From WHSW01 sp033856255 (GTDB lineage: Bacteria > Actinomycetota > Thermoleophilia > Solirubrobacterales > 70-9): a stretch of DNA of 64,000 nucleotides. The position numbers and the translations under genes are program-made. How positions within the stretch are numbered: the stretch's first letter is position 1; each line of letters opens with the position of its first letter. Of this stretch, positions 11,152 to 19,827 are shown in pieces. The notes beneath the pieces were generated by a model, which had not been told where the DNA came from, searched no databases, and worked only from the letters and a program-made list of their open reading frames with translations. Where the stretch lies: the NCBI GenBank assembly GCA_033856255.1, contig JAWVFH010000027.1, positions 1 through 64,000 on the forward strand, read 5' to 3'.

Positions 11152-11763
11152 ATGGACATCACCGTCCAGCCGGCGGCAGCGGAGGCCGGGGGCCGAACGA
11201 CACGCTCGTTCGGCCCCCGCCTACGCTCCGCGCTCGGCACGGCCGCCCTCGGGCTGACCGTGGCCCTGGCCGGGCTGATGCTGATCCCCGGTCTGTTCGG
11301 ACTGCAGCGGTACGTGATCACCGGGGGCTCGATGACCGGCACCTACGACCGCGGCTCGATCGTCTTCTCCGAGGTCGTTTCGATCGACCGGCTGCGGGTC
11401 GGCGACGTGATCACCTACCAGCCGCCGAGCGACTCCGGGGTCGAGGGGCTGGTCACCCATCGCATCGTCTCGATCCGCAGCGGCGCCGACGGCGAGCAGG
11501 TGCTGCGGACGAAGGGCGACGCCAACCAGGCTCGCGATCCGTGGCGGTTCACGCTCTCGGGCGGCAACCAGGCGCGGGTCGTGGCCGGAGTTCCATACCT
11601 CGGCTACGCGTTTGCCGTGCTCGGGGTTCGCTTGCTGAGGATGGTCCTGATCGGCGGCCCGGCGCTGTTCGCCGCCGCCGCAATCCTGATCGGCCTCTGG
11701 CGTCGAGCCGGCGAGGAGATGCTGCGAGAGCGCGAGGCCGCCGCTGCCGAGGGCGCCGGTTGA
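11152..11763 (+). CDS. sipW: Signal peptidase I, SipW/ER type
   Basis: This 203-residue membrane protease has two predicted helices (about 28-50 and 145-175) around an extracytoplasmic catalytic domain. The nucleophile is Ser60 in GGSMTGTYDRGSIV. VTHRIVSI supplies His103 instead of the Lys of ordinary bacterial leader peptidases, which marks the SipW/archaeal/ER branch. RTKGDAN (119-125) with Asp129 is the following conserved box, and VAGVPYLGY is also SipW-like. It lies between a TasA-like gene and the repeat-protein gene, whose ATG overlaps its stop (TGATG). Its likely job is to process these cassette proteins. Confidence 0.9.
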   Translation: MDITVQPAAAEAGGRTTRSFGPRLRSALGTAALGLTVALAGLMLIPGLFGLQRYVITGGSMTGTYDRGSIVFSEVVSIDRLRVGDVITYQPPSDSGVEGLVTHRIVSIRSGADGEQVLRTKGDANQARDPWRFTLSGGNQARVVAGVPYLGYAFAVLGVRLLRMVLIGGPALFAAAAILIGLWRRAGEEMLREREAAAAEGAG

Positions 11764-12779
11764 TGGCGCGAGCTGGCTCCCGCCTCAACTCCCGCGTCGC
11801 CGCCGCCCTCCTCTGCCTCGCTGCGGTGGCCGCCGGCACGCGGACATCGGACGCCGCCTTCGTCGCCCAGACGTCGAACCCGTCCAACGTGCTGGCGAGC
11901 GCGGCCTCGTTCACGCGTGACTTCGCCTCCGGCACCTACACCGGCAACGGCATCGACAGCCGCAACATCACCGGGCTCGCCTTTCAGCCCGATCTGGTGA
12001 TCGTCAAGTCCGCCGGGGCGACGGCCGCCACGGCGCGGACGCGGACGATGACCGGCGACGTCTCGAAGTCGTTGGCCGGCGCCACGGCGCTGAGCTCGAA
12101 CATGATCCAGTCGCTGCTCGCCGACGGCTTCCAGGTCGGCACCAACGCCGCCGTCAACACCAACGGCACGGTCTACCAGTGGGTCGCGATGACCTCCGCG
12201 GTCGGCACACTGAGCGTCGGCAGCTACGTCGGCGACGGGAGCGCGAGCCGCTCGATCTCCGGCCTCGGCTACTCGCCGGAGGCCGCGATGGTCCTCCCGG
12301 CCGACGCAACCGTGCCGCTGATGCGGATCAGCGGGATGACCACCAGCTTCCGGTTCGACAGCGCGACGGGCACCGCCAGCGCGATCAACTCGCTGGACGC
12401 CGACGGCTTCACGGTCGGCAACAGCACCTCGACCAACACCGCCGGCACGACCTACCACTGGCTCACCTTCAACGACAGCGCCGGGTTCGTCAAGACCGGG
12501 TCTTATACGGGAAACAACACCGCGGCCCGTTCGATCACCGGCGTCGGCTTCGTGCCGGAATTCGTCCTCGTGCGTTCGAGCAGCACCACGACCGCCCGGG
12601 CCGGGGCCTGGCGGCCGGCCGCCGTCGCCTCGACCACGTCGCTCGACTTCGCCGCGGTTGCCAACCAGACCACGGCGATCACCGCCCTGCAGACCGACGG
12701 CTTTCAGCTCGGCACCCACGTCAACGTCAACGCCAGCTCCAACGGTTACTCCTACCTCGCCCTCAACGACCCGATCTGA
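11763..12779 (+). CDS. Secreted protein with three tandem ~95-residue repeats
   Basis: The protein has 338 residues. After a signal sequence (about 10-32) comes AAFVAQTSNPSNVLASA, echoing the FTATSANPANTFTAG zone of the first cassette protein. The rest is three repeats at roughly 57-152, 153-245 and 246-338. Each starts G-T/S-Y-T/V-G-[NDG], continues R-x-I-[ST]-G-[LV]-x-[FY]-x-P, and ends A/T-DGF-x-[VL]-G-x-x-x-x-x-N-x-x-G-x-x-Y. Such repeats occur in bacterial surface and phage-tail-like proteins, but I cannot name the family with certainty. The start is fixed by the TGATG overlap with the peptidase gene. Probable role: a surface adhesin or fibre component. Confidence 0.75.
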   Translation: MARAGSRLNSRVAAALLCLAAVAAGTRTSDAAFVAQTSNPSNVLASAASFTRDFASGTYTGNGIDSRNITGLAFQPDLVIVKSAGATAATARTRTMTGDVSKSLAGATALSSNMIQSLLADGFQVGTNAAVNTNGTVYQWVAMTSAVGTLSVGSYVGDGSASRSISGLGYSPEAAMVLPADATVPLMRISGMTTSFRFDSATGTASAINSLDADGFTVGNSTSTNTAGTTYHWLTFNDSAGFVKTGSYTGNNTAARSITGVGFVPEFVLVRSSSTTTARAGAWRPAAVASTTSLDFAAVANQTTAITALQTDGFQLGTHVNVNASSNGYSYLALNDPI

Positions 12780-13360
12780 TGGCGTCTCGCCCCATCTCCG
12801 CGCTCCCCGCGATCCTCCTCTTGAGTGGCGCCTTCTGCCTGCTCTGGCTGCTCACCGGCCACGCCGCCGAGCGCCAGGCCGAACCGGCCGGGAGCCGCCT
12901 GCTGAGCGCCAACGGCCCGCTGCGAATCTCCAGCCGTCGCGACGGGCAGACGCTGGTCACGGCCTCGAACATGGGGCCGGGCATGACGCGGACAGCCCGC
13001 CTCGGCCTCTCCGCCGGCCCGGGCCAGAGCGTGGCCTCACTGAGCGCCGATCAGATCCAGTCGCCCCCGGGGCCGTCGGGCGGGCGGCTGATCGAGGCGC
13101 TTCGAATCAGCGTTCGCCGGCTCGACTCCGGGCCGCCGCTCAACGTCTACTCGGGAACCGTCGCCGGCCTGAACCACATCTACCTTGGCCGCTGGCAGCC
13201 GAACGACCTGCACCGCTACGAGATCGCCGTCCGGCTCCCCGAGAGCGACGCCAATCAGAACTCGCTCCAGGGCGCCAGCGCCTCGTTCCGGTTGCTCTGG
13301 ACCGTCAGCGCAGGGCGCCGAGGACTCAGGCCGACAGGGCCGAGACCAGCGCGTCGGTGA
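12779..13360 (+). CDS. Second TasA-like exported protein
   Basis: This 193-residue protein has an N-terminal signal or anchor helix (about 8-28, LPAILLLSGAFCLLWLL). Its C-terminal stretch, PNDLHRYEIAVRLPESDANQNSLQ, parallels ANEKHRYEFTVTFDSTANNNYQ of the first cassette protein, so the two are probably related beta-sandwich proteins. It lacks the FTATSANPANTF cleavage zone, so it may stay membrane-anchored or be cut elsewhere. Its ATG overlaps the upstream stop (TGATG). The C-terminal tail is Arg/Pro-rich and converges on leuB with a 35-bp overlap. Confidence 0.65.
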   Translation: MASRPISALPAILLLSGAFCLLWLLTGHAAERQAEPAGSRLLSANGPLRISSRRDGQTLVTASNMGPGMTRTARLGLSAGPGQSVASLSADQIQSPPGPSGGRLIEALRISVRRLDSGPPLNVYSGTVAGLNHIYLGRWQPNDLHRYEIAVRLPESDANQNSLQGASASFRLLWTVSAGRRGLRPTGPRPARR

Positions 13361-14378
13361 CCTCGGCGGTCCCGACCGGGCGCTCCCCGGCCGCTCCGGT
13401 GGCCAGGTCGGCGGTTCGCAGGCCGTCGGCGAGCACCGCGTCGACAGCGGCCTCGACCGCCCCGGCCTCGGCTTCCATCCCGAGCCCGTCGCGCAGCAGC
13501 ATCGCGGCCGACAGAATCGTCGCCAGCGGGTTGGCGGCACCGGTGCCGGCGATGTCGGGCGCCGAGCCGTGCACCGGCTCGAACACCCCCGGGCCGCCGT
13601 CGCCGAGGCTGGCCGAGGGCAGCATCCCGAGCGAGCCGGTGAGCATCGCCGACTCGTCGGAGAGGATGTCGCCGAACATGTTCTCGGTCAGGATCACGTC
13701 GAAGCGGGCCGGGTCGGAGACCAGCTGCATGGCCGCGTTGTCGACCAGCATGTGGTCGAGCTCGACGTCCTCGTAGTCGCCGGCAAGGCCGCTGACCGTC
13801 TCGCGCCACAGCCGCGAGGTCTCGATCACGTTCGCCTTGTCAACCGACGTCACCCTGCGCCGCCGCCGCGCCGCCGCTTCGAAGCCGACCCGGGCGATGC
13901 GCTCGATCTCGCCGACCGTGTAGACACAGGTGTCGTAGGCGCGATCGCCCTCGCGCCCCCGCTCGCCGAAGTAGATCCCGCCGGTGAGCTCGCGGACGAC
14001 GAGCAGGTCGGTGCCGGCGATCACCTCCGGGCGGAGCGGGCTCGCCCCGACCAGCGAAGGGATGGGCTTCACCGGGCGCAGGTTGGCGAACAGGCCGAGG
14101 CCCTTGCGCAGCCCCAGCAGCCCCTGCTCGGGACGGGGGGCGTCGGGGTCGGTCGTATCCCACTTCGGGCCGCCGACGGCGCCGAGGAGAACGGCGTCGG
14201 CCGCCCGGCAGGCGTCGAGCACCTCGTCGGTGAGCGCCGTGCCGTGGGCGTCGATCGAGGCGCCGCCGACCAGGCGCTCGTCGTAGGAGAAGGATCCGAC
14301 GGCGTCGAGGACCCGACGCGCCGAGGCGACGATCTCGGGGCCGATCCCGTCCCCGGGCAGGAGCACGAGTTTCGCCAT
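13326..14378 (-). CDS. leuB: 3-isopropylmalate dehydrogenase
   Basis: This 350-residue NAD-dependent beta-decarboxylating dehydrogenase catalyses the third step of leucine synthesis. LVLLPGDGIGPEI starts the fold. The metal/substrate site lies in ENMFGDILSDESAMLTGSLG, and GAVGGPKWDT and the later EPVHGSAPDIAGTG are typical. It is last in the long leu run. Its ATG overlaps the preceding methyltransferase stop (TGATG), and its 3' end overlaps the opposing TasA-like gene. Confidence 0.97.
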   Translation of the reverse strand: MAKLVLLPGDGIGPEIVASARRVLDAVGSFSYDERLVGGASIDAHGTALTDEVLDACRAADAVLLGAVGGPKWDTTDPDAPRPEQGLLGLRKGLGLFANLRPVKPIPSLVGASPLRPEVIAGTDLLVVRELTGGIYFGERGREGDRAYDTCVYTVGEIERIARVGFEAAARRRRRVTSVDKANVIETSRLWRETVSGLAGDYEDVELDHMLVDNAAMQLVSDPARFDVILTENMFGDILSDESAMLTGSLGMLPSASLGDGGPGVFEPVHGSAPDIAGTGAANPLATILSAAMLLRDGLGMEAEAGAVEAAVDAVLADGLRTADLATGAAGERPVGTAEVTDALVSALSA

Positions 14379-15151
14379 CAGCCCGGTCTGCGCGCGGAGA
14401 TGTTGAGGCGCACGTACTCGAGCACCGGCGGGCGCGCCATCGAGCCCAGTACGGCGTCGATGAACTCCTCGTGGAGGCTCTCCGGCAGGCGCGCGAGGTG
14501 CTTGGCGAGCACGACCGTGCGGCCGAAGGCGCGCGGGTCCGAGGGCTCAACCCTGCGGCGCTCGAGCCAGACGCCATCTGGCTCGACCTCGAACCCGGCG
14601 CGAGCGAGACGGTCCTGGGTGTCACCGACCGAGGCGAAGTTGGTCGCCGACGGCATCCCGCTCAGGTAGTCGGCGAAGCGCTGGTCGCCCTGCAGGGACT
14701 CGAGCGCCCGCTGCCACTCCTCGATGTTGCCCTTGCCGCCGCATTGGGCCTCGATCGCGCCGCCCGGCCGAAGCGTCGCGAAAAGGCGCTGGAAGAGCCG
14801 CTCGTGGTCGAGGATCCAGTGGAAGGTGGCGTTCGAGAAGATCGCGTCGACGGGCTCGGAGAGCTCGAGCTCGAGCAGGTCGGAGACGATCAGCTCGACC
14901 CGGTCGCCGACGTCGGCCAGGTTCTCGCCGGCGTGCTCGATCATCGAGCGCGAGCCGTCGACGCCGATCACCCGGCCCTCGGGCAGGCGCTCGCAGATCA
15001 GGCGGGTGACGCGGCCGCTGCCGCAGCCGGCGTCGAGCACCGTCTCGTCCCCGGCGAGCTCCAGCCGCGCCAGCACCTCCCGCCCCCACTCCTCCTGCGG
15101 CGCCGCGACCTGGTGATAAGTCCGGGCGTCCCACTCCACCGGACCACTCAC
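14378..15151 (-). CDS. SAM-dependent methyltransferase (trans-aconitate methyltransferase-like)
   Basis: This is a 257-residue class I methyltransferase. VLDAGCGSGRVTRLI (motif I) binds SAM, VIGVDGSRSMIEHA follows, and SNATFHWILDH with the later LRPGG resembles trans-aconitate 2-methyltransferase (Tam). The start is GTG at 15151, overlapping the dehydrogenase stop (GTGA). A Tam-like enzyme between leuD and leuB is interesting because aconitate and isopropylmaleate are chemically close and are handled by homologous isomerases. This functional link is inference. Confidence 0.82.
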   Translation of the reverse strand: MSGPVEWDARTYHQVAAPQEEWGREVLARLELAGDETVLDAGCGSGRVTRLICERLPEGRVIGVDGSRSMIEHAGENLADVGDRVELIVSDLLELELSEPVDAIFSNATFHWILDHERLFQRLFATLRPGGAIEAQCGGKGNIEEWQRALESLQGDQRFADYLSGMPSATNFASVGDTQDRLARAGFEVEPDGVWLERRRVEPSDPRAFGRTVVLAKHLARLPESLHEEFIDAVLGSMARPPVLEYVRLNISARRPG

Positions 15152-16503
15152 GGGAACACCGCCCGCATCTCCGAGGCCTCGGCGACCGGCTCGATGCCGA
15201 CCGCCTGGGCGGCGATCCGCCAGTCGACGCTCAACCGGTCGGCCGCGGCGAGGACCTTTGCAACGGCGCTCTCCATCTGCCCGCGCAGGCGCTCGAGCAC
15301 CTGCTCGTCGGACCAGGACTCGCGCTGGATGTCGGTCGCCCACTCGTAGTAGCTGACCGCGACCCCGCCGGCGTTGGCGAGCAGGTCGGGCACGACCGGG
15401 ATCCCGCGTTCGCCGAGGATCCTGTCGGCCTCCGGCGTCGTCGGCCCGTTGGCGCCCTCGATCACCAGCCCGCAGTCGAGCGCCGCGGCGTTCTCGGCCG
15501 TGATCTGGCACTCGAGCGCCGCCGGGATCAGGACGTCGCAGGGGATCGTCAGCACCTCGTCGCTGGCGATCGGCTCGCCGCCCGGGAAGCCGCGGACGAA
15601 GCGGCTGCCTGCCACCCACCGGGACAGGGCCTCGAGATCGAGGCCGCTCGGGTTGGCAACCCCGCCGGCGACGTCGGTGATCGCGACGATCAGCGCCCCG
15701 CGGTGGGCGAGCTCACGGGCGGCCACGGACCCCACCTTGCCGAACCCCTGGATCGCGATCCGGCGCCCCTTCAGCTCGAGGTCGAGGTGGTCGAGAATCG
15801 CCTCGAGGCAGAAGACGACCCCCAGCCCCGTGGCGTCGCGGCGGACGGCGGTGCCGCCGAGGACCTCGGGCTTGCCGGTGACGATCGCCGGCACCGGCTG
15901 GCCGTGACCCTGCGAGTAGGTGTCCATGATCCACGCCATCTCGCGCTCGCTGGTCGCCATGTCCGGAGCGCCGATGTCGCGATCGGGACCGATGATCGGC
16001 TCGAGCTCGGCCGTGTAGCGACGGACGACCCGCTCGATCTCGCCTTCGCTGAGCCGGTTGGGATCGCAGCGAACGCCGCCCTTGGCGCCGCCGAACGGGA
16101 GCCCGAGGAGCGAGCACTTGTAGGTCATCCACATCGCCAGCGCGGCGCACTCGCCGAGCGAAACCCCGGGCGCGATCCGGATCCCGCCCTTGGTCGGGCC
16201 CATGACCAGGGTGTGCTGGACGCGGTAGCCGGTCAGCTCCTCGACCTCGCCGGAGTCGTGACGGACCGGGAAGTTGACGATCAGCGCCCGGCGCGGCTCG
16301 AGCAGGCGCTCGCGAATGTCGATCGCGAGCCCGAGGACGTCCGCCGCGCGCTCGAACTGGTCGACCGCGACCCGGTAGAGCTCGGAGCGCCACTCCGAGC
16401 CGGGGGCGACCCGGTGCTGCTCGGAGTCGAGCACGCCGCTCCAGCCACCCGCACCGCGGCGCTCGTCGCCGTCCGGTCCCGAGCCTGGATCCGAGCCACT
16501 CAC
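15148..16503 (-). CDS. Glu/Leu/Phe/Val dehydrogenase
   Basis: This 451-residue protein belongs to the amino-acid dehydrogenase family that interconverts a 2-oxo acid plus ammonia with an amino acid. GPTKGGIR and GLPFGGAKGGVRCDP hold the substrate and catalytic lysines. PAPDM-type GAPDMATSEREMAW follows, and GFGKVGSVAAREL is the Rossmann motif. Overall length and the Lys-rich motifs favour NAD(P) glutamate dehydrogenase, but the leu-operon position leaves branched-chain specificity open. The GTG start at 16503 overlaps the leuD stop (GTGA). The first ~30 residues are Gly/Asp-rich and not conserved, so the true start could be slightly downstream. Confidence 0.9.
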   Translation of the reverse strand: MSGSDPGSGPDGDERRGAGGWSGVLDSEQHRVAPGSEWRSELYRVAVDQFERAADVLGLAIDIRERLLEPRRALIVNFPVRHDSGEVEELTGYRVQHTLVMGPTKGGIRIAPGVSLGECAALAMWMTYKCSLLGLPFGGAKGGVRCDPNRLSEGEIERVVRRYTAELEPIIGPDRDIGAPDMATSEREMAWIMDTYSQGHGQPVPAIVTGKPEVLGGTAVRRDATGLGVVFCLEAILDHLDLELKGRRIAIQGFGKVGSVAARELAHRGALIVAITDVAGGVANPSGLDLEALSRWVAGSRFVRGFPGGEPIASDEVLTIPCDVLIPAALECQITAENAAALDCGLVIEGANGPTTPEADRILGERGIPVVPDLLANAGGVAVSYYEWATDIQRESWSDEQVLERLRGQMESAVAKVLAAADRLSVDWRIAAQAVGIEPVAEASEMRAVFP

Positions 16504-17063
16504 GGCAGCGTCGTCACCGGACCCCGATCGGCGCCGCCGGCCGCCTCGTAGGCGTCGATCGCGGCGACGTCCTGCAGGGTCACGGCGATGTCGTCGAGGC
16601 CGTGGAACAGCCGGTGTTTGACCTCCTCGTCGATCTCGAAGCGGACGACGCCGGCGGCCGAGTCGACGGTCTGGTCGTCGAGGTCGATGCGCGCGGACCC
16701 GGCCTCGGCGACGGCGCGGCAGTCGGCCTCGCCGAGGATCACCGGCAGCAGGCCGATCTTCGTGCAGTTGGCGTAGAAGATGTCGCCGAACGAGGGCGCG
16801 ATGACCGCCCGGAAGCCGAAGTCCTCGAGCGCCCAGGGCGCGTGCTCGCGGGAGGAGCCGCAACCGAAGTTGGCGCCGGCGACGAGGATCGGGTTCGGCT
16901 CCAGCTCGATCTCGCCGTCGCGGATCCAGTCGTAGAACAGGAACTCGCCGAAGCCGCTGCGCTCGACCCGCTTCAGGAACTGCTTCGGGATGATCTGGTC
17001 GGTGTCGACGTCGGCGCGGTCGAGGAACGAGACCTTGCCCTCGATCACTTCCACGGGCTCCAT
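16500..17063 (-). CDS. leuD: 3-isopropylmalate dehydratase small subunit
   Basis: This 187-residue swivelling domain pairs with LeuC in isopropylmalate isomerase. DRADVDTDQIIPKQFLK and GANFGCGSSREHAPWAL are signature segments. ATG at 17063 is chosen because GGAG lies 7 nt upstream and it begins just after the leuC stop. A GTG at 17075 would overlap leuC and add four residues. It overlaps the downstream dehydrogenase gene by GTGA. Confidence 0.96.
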   Translation of the reverse strand: MEPVEVIEGKVSFLDRADVDTDQIIPKQFLKRVERSGFGEFLFYDWIRDGEIELEPNPILVAGANFGCGSSREHAPWALEDFGFRAVIAPSFGDIFYANCTKIGLLPVILGEADCRAVAEAGSARIDLDDQTVDSAAGVVRFEIDEEVKHRLFHGLDDIAVTLQDVAAIDAYEAAGGADRGPVTTLP

Positions 17064-17065
17064 CG

Positions 17066-18430
17066 CTAGCTCCACTCTCGGATGTCGACGAACCTACCCT
17101 CGATCGCCGCCGCCGCGGCCATCTTCGGCGAGACCAGGTGCGTGCGCCCGCCCTTGCCCTGGCGGCCCTCGAAGTTGCGGTTCGAGGTCGAGGCGCAGCG
17201 CTCGCCGGGGCTGAGGATGTCGGGTTTCATCCCCAGGCACATCGAGCAGCCTGCCGAGCGCCAGTCGAAGCCGGCGGCGCGGAAGACCTCGTCCAGTCCC
17301 TCCGCCTCGGCCTGGGCCTTGACCTGGGCTGAGCCGGGAACGACCATCGCGCTCAGCGTGCTGGCCACCTTGCGGCCGTCGACGATCTCGGCCGCCTCGC
17401 GCAGGTCGCCGATCCGCGAGTTGGTGCAGGAGCCGATGAAGACCCGGTCGAGCTCGATCTCCTGGATCGCGCGCCCGGGCTCGAGATCCATGTAGCGCAG
17501 CGCCCGCTCCTCGGGCTCGGACCGCGGCTCGGGCACCGCCCCGGTGACCTCCACGACCTGGCCCGGGTTCGTGCCCCAGGTGACCATCGGCGAGAGCGTC
17601 GTCGCGTCGATCTCCACCTCAGTGTCGAACCCGGCGCCGTCGTCGGTCGGCAGCTCGCTCCAGCCCGCCACCGCGGCGTCGAAGTCGCCGGGCGCTCCGG
17701 GACGACCCTCGACCCACTCGTAGGTGGTCTCGTCGGGGGCGATCATCCCCGCGCGGCCGCCGCCCTCGATCGTCATGTTGCAGACGGTCATCCGGTTCTC
17801 CATCGTCAGCGCGGCGATCGTCTCCCCCGCGTACTCGACCGCGTGGCCGACCATGCCGCCGGTGCCGAGACGGCCGATCGTCGCCAGGATCAGGTCCTTG
17901 GCGCCGACCCCGTTGCCGAGCTCGCCGGAGTACGAGATCCGCATCGTCTTCGGCCGCTTCTGCAGCAGGCACTGCGTCGCCAGCACGTGCTCGACCTCGG
18001 AGGTGCCGATCCCGAAGGCGAGGGCTCCGAAGGCGCCGTGGGTCGAGGTATGGCTGTCGCCGCAGACGATCGTCAGCCCCGGCTGGGTGAGCCCGAGCTC
18101 GGGTCCGATCACGTGCACGATCCCCTGGTGGTCGGAGCCGATCGAGTAGATCGGGACGCCGAACTCGGCGCAGTTTCGCTCCAGGGTCTCGACCTGGACC
18201 CGGGAGAGCTGGTCGGCGATCAGCTTCGCCGTCGGCGTGCCGTCGGTGGGCACGTTGTGGTCCGCGGTGGCGACCGTCTTGTCCGGGCGGCGGACCTTCC
18301 GCCCCGCCAGCCGGAGCCCGTCGAAGGCCTGCGGCGAGGTGACCTCGTGGACCAGGTGGAGGTCGATGTAGATCAGCCCGTCGCCGAGCTCGTGCGCCTC
18401 CCAGATCTTGTCGAACATGGTCTTTGGCAT
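17066..18430 (-). CDS. leuC: 3-isopropylmalate dehydratase large subunit
   Basis: This 454-residue aconitase-family protein carries a 4Fe-4S cluster. FIGSCTNSRIGDL and GCSMCLGM supply the cluster cysteines, and DHNVPTD near residue 57 and GDSHTSTHGAFGALAFGIG are typical of LeuC. It starts at an ATG 5 bp after the stop of the XRE-cupin regulator gene and runs straight into leuD. Confidence 0.97.
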   Translation of the reverse strand: MPKTMFDKIWEAHELGDGLIYIDLHLVHEVTSPQAFDGLRLAGRKVRRPDKTVATADHNVPTDGTPTAKLIADQLSRVQVETLERNCAEFGVPIYSIGSDHQGIVHVIGPELGLTQPGLTIVCGDSHTSTHGAFGALAFGIGTSEVEHVLATQCLLQKRPKTMRISYSGELGNGVGAKDLILATIGRLGTGGMVGHAVEYAGETIAALTMENRMTVCNMTIEGGGRAGMIAPDETTYEWVEGRPGAPGDFDAAVAGWSELPTDDGAGFDTEVEIDATTLSPMVTWGTNPGQVVEVTGAVPEPRSEPEERALRYMDLEPGRAIQEIELDRVFIGSCTNSRIGDLREAAEIVDGRKVASTLSAMVVPGSAQVKAQAEAEGLDEVFRAAGFDWRSAGCSMCLGMKPDILSPGERCASTSNRNFEGRQGKGGRTHLVSPKMAAAAAIEGRFVDIREWS

Positions 18431-18435
18431 CGGCG

Positions 18436-19017
18436 CTAGCTCCTTCTCAGTCCGGCTGCGACCACGGCCAGGAACTCCGCCGGCTCGTCGCCCTCGTTGT
18501 TGAAGTGGTGCGGCAGGTCGGCGTCGAAGGTGACGCTATCCCCTGTCTCGAGGTCGTGGCGCTCGTCGTCGATCATCAGCGCCACGGCGCCGGAGAGGAC
18601 GACGGCGGTCTCGCGGGCGCCGGGCTCGTGCAGCGGCGGGTCGCCGGCGCGCCCGGTGGCCGCGCCGGGCTCGAGCCGGTGCAGGGAGACGTCGGCGCGC
18701 TGGCCGGGCAGCGGCGGGGTCAGCTCCTCGGTGCGATGGCCCCTGCGCTGGCGAGCGCGGCGCTCGCCGGCCCGGATCACGATCACGTGCTCGCCCTCGT
18801 CGAGGCGCAGCAGCTGCGAGAGCGTCAGGTCGAGGCCCGAGGCGATCCGCTCGGCGATCACCAGGGTCGGGCTGGTCTCGCCGCGCTCGACCTGGGAGAG
18901 CATCGGCGCCGAGACCCCGCTGCGCTCGGCGAGGTCGCGCAGCGAGAGGTCCATCGCCTCGCGCAGGGCGCGAACCCGCGTTCCGACCGCCGGTTCCTGG
19001 GCCACCACCGCGCTCAC
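18436..19017 (-). CDS. XRE-family regulator with C-terminal cupin
   Basis: This 193-residue predicted cytoplasmic transcription factor has a helix-turn-helix at about 13-66 (LSLRDLAERSGVSAPMLSQVERGETSPTL) and a cupin sensor barrel at about 105-190. GDSVTFDADLPHHFNN is typical of the XRE-cupin family, which senses small metabolites. It lies 5 bp upstream of leuC. Such proteins often regulate neighbouring amino-acid genes, so control of leuCD is plausible but unproven. The short gap upstream (19018-19056) includes two ACGT half-sites 8 bp apart that might be an operator. The start is GTG. Confidence 0.88.
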   Translation of the reverse strand: MSAVVAQEPAVGTRVRALREAMDLSLRDLAERSGVSAPMLSQVERGETSPTLVIAERIASGLDLTLSQLLRLDEGEHVIVIRAGERRARQRRGHRTEELTPPLPGQRADVSLHRLEPGAATGRAGDPPLHEPGARETAVVLSGAVALMIDDERHDLETGDSVTFDADLPHHFNNEGDEPAEFLAVVAAGLRRS

Positions 19018-19056
19018 GGTGTGTACGTTATCACGGACGTTTGTCTGACGCGAGGA

Positions 19057-19803
19057 CTATTCCCCGGTCGGGCGCACCATCACCTCGCTGATCGTCACGT
19101 GCTTCGGCTGTCCGACGACGAAGACGACGGCCCGCGCGATGTCCTCCGCGGCGAGCGGGGTGCCGATCCGCTCGCGCATCTTCTCGATCCGATCGACCAC
19201 CATCGGGTTCTCGTTGTGCCCCTGGAGCTCGGTCTCGACGAAGCCCGGCTCGACGCAGGTGACGCGAACCCCGATGTGCAGGCCCTCCTGGCGCAGGGCC
19301 TCGGTGAATCCGACCACGCCCCACTTGGTCATGTTGTAGACCCCGGCGCCCAGGGCGGCCGTTCGGCCGGCGACCGAGGAGACGTTGACGATGTCCCCTC
19401 CCCCGCCGTCTCGGATCAGCGGCAGCGCGTAGTGGGTGCAGTACAGGAGCCCGAGGCAGTTGACCTCGAGCATCGTCCGCCACTCGCTCGGATCGGCGCC
19501 CTGGAGTGGGCCCAGCAGCATCACACCGGCGTTGTTGACCAGCGTGTCGAGCCCGCCGAGCTCGGCGTGCGCCGTCTCGACCAGGTTCTTCGCCTGGGCC
19601 TCGTCGGCGATGTCGGCCTCGATCGCGACCGCCGTGCCGCCGCCTTCGCTGATCCTCGCGGCAAGCTCGTCGAGGCGGTCCTTGCGGCGCGCGCCCAGCG
19701 CCACCGCTGCGCCTTCGGCGACCATCGCCTCCGCGGTCGCCTCGCCGATTCCCGATGACGCGCCGGTGATCAGCGCCTTGCGTCCTTCCAGCGATCCGGC
19801 CAT
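19057..19803 (-). CDS. Short-chain dehydrogenase/reductase
   Basis: This is a 248-residue classical SDR. TGASSGIGEA (about 14-23) binds NAD(P), NNAGVM is in the middle, and the catalytic pair is in YNMTKWG (YxxxK) with the upstream Ser in NVSSVAG. ALGARRKDRL after the second strand suggests NADP preference. The substrate is unknown. It is most like the YdfG/serine 3-dehydrogenase-type SDRs in architecture, which is a weak inference. It sits between the GAF/HD-GYP gene and the XRE-cupin gene, all co-directional. Confidence 0.88.
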   Translation of the reverse strand: MAGSLEGRKALITGASSGIGEATAEAMVAEGAAVALGARRKDRLDELAARISEGGGTAVAIEADIADEAQAKNLVETAHAELGGLDTLVNNAGVMLLGPLQGADPSEWRTMLEVNCLGLLYCTHYALPLIRDGGGGDIVNVSSVAGRTAALGAGVYNMTKWGVVGFTEALRQEGLHIGVRVTCVEPGFVETELQGHNENPMVVDRIEKMRERIGTPLAAEDIARAVVFVVGQPKHVTISEVMVRPTGE

Positions 19804-19827
19804 CGCCGGGACTCTATCCGCAGGGAA

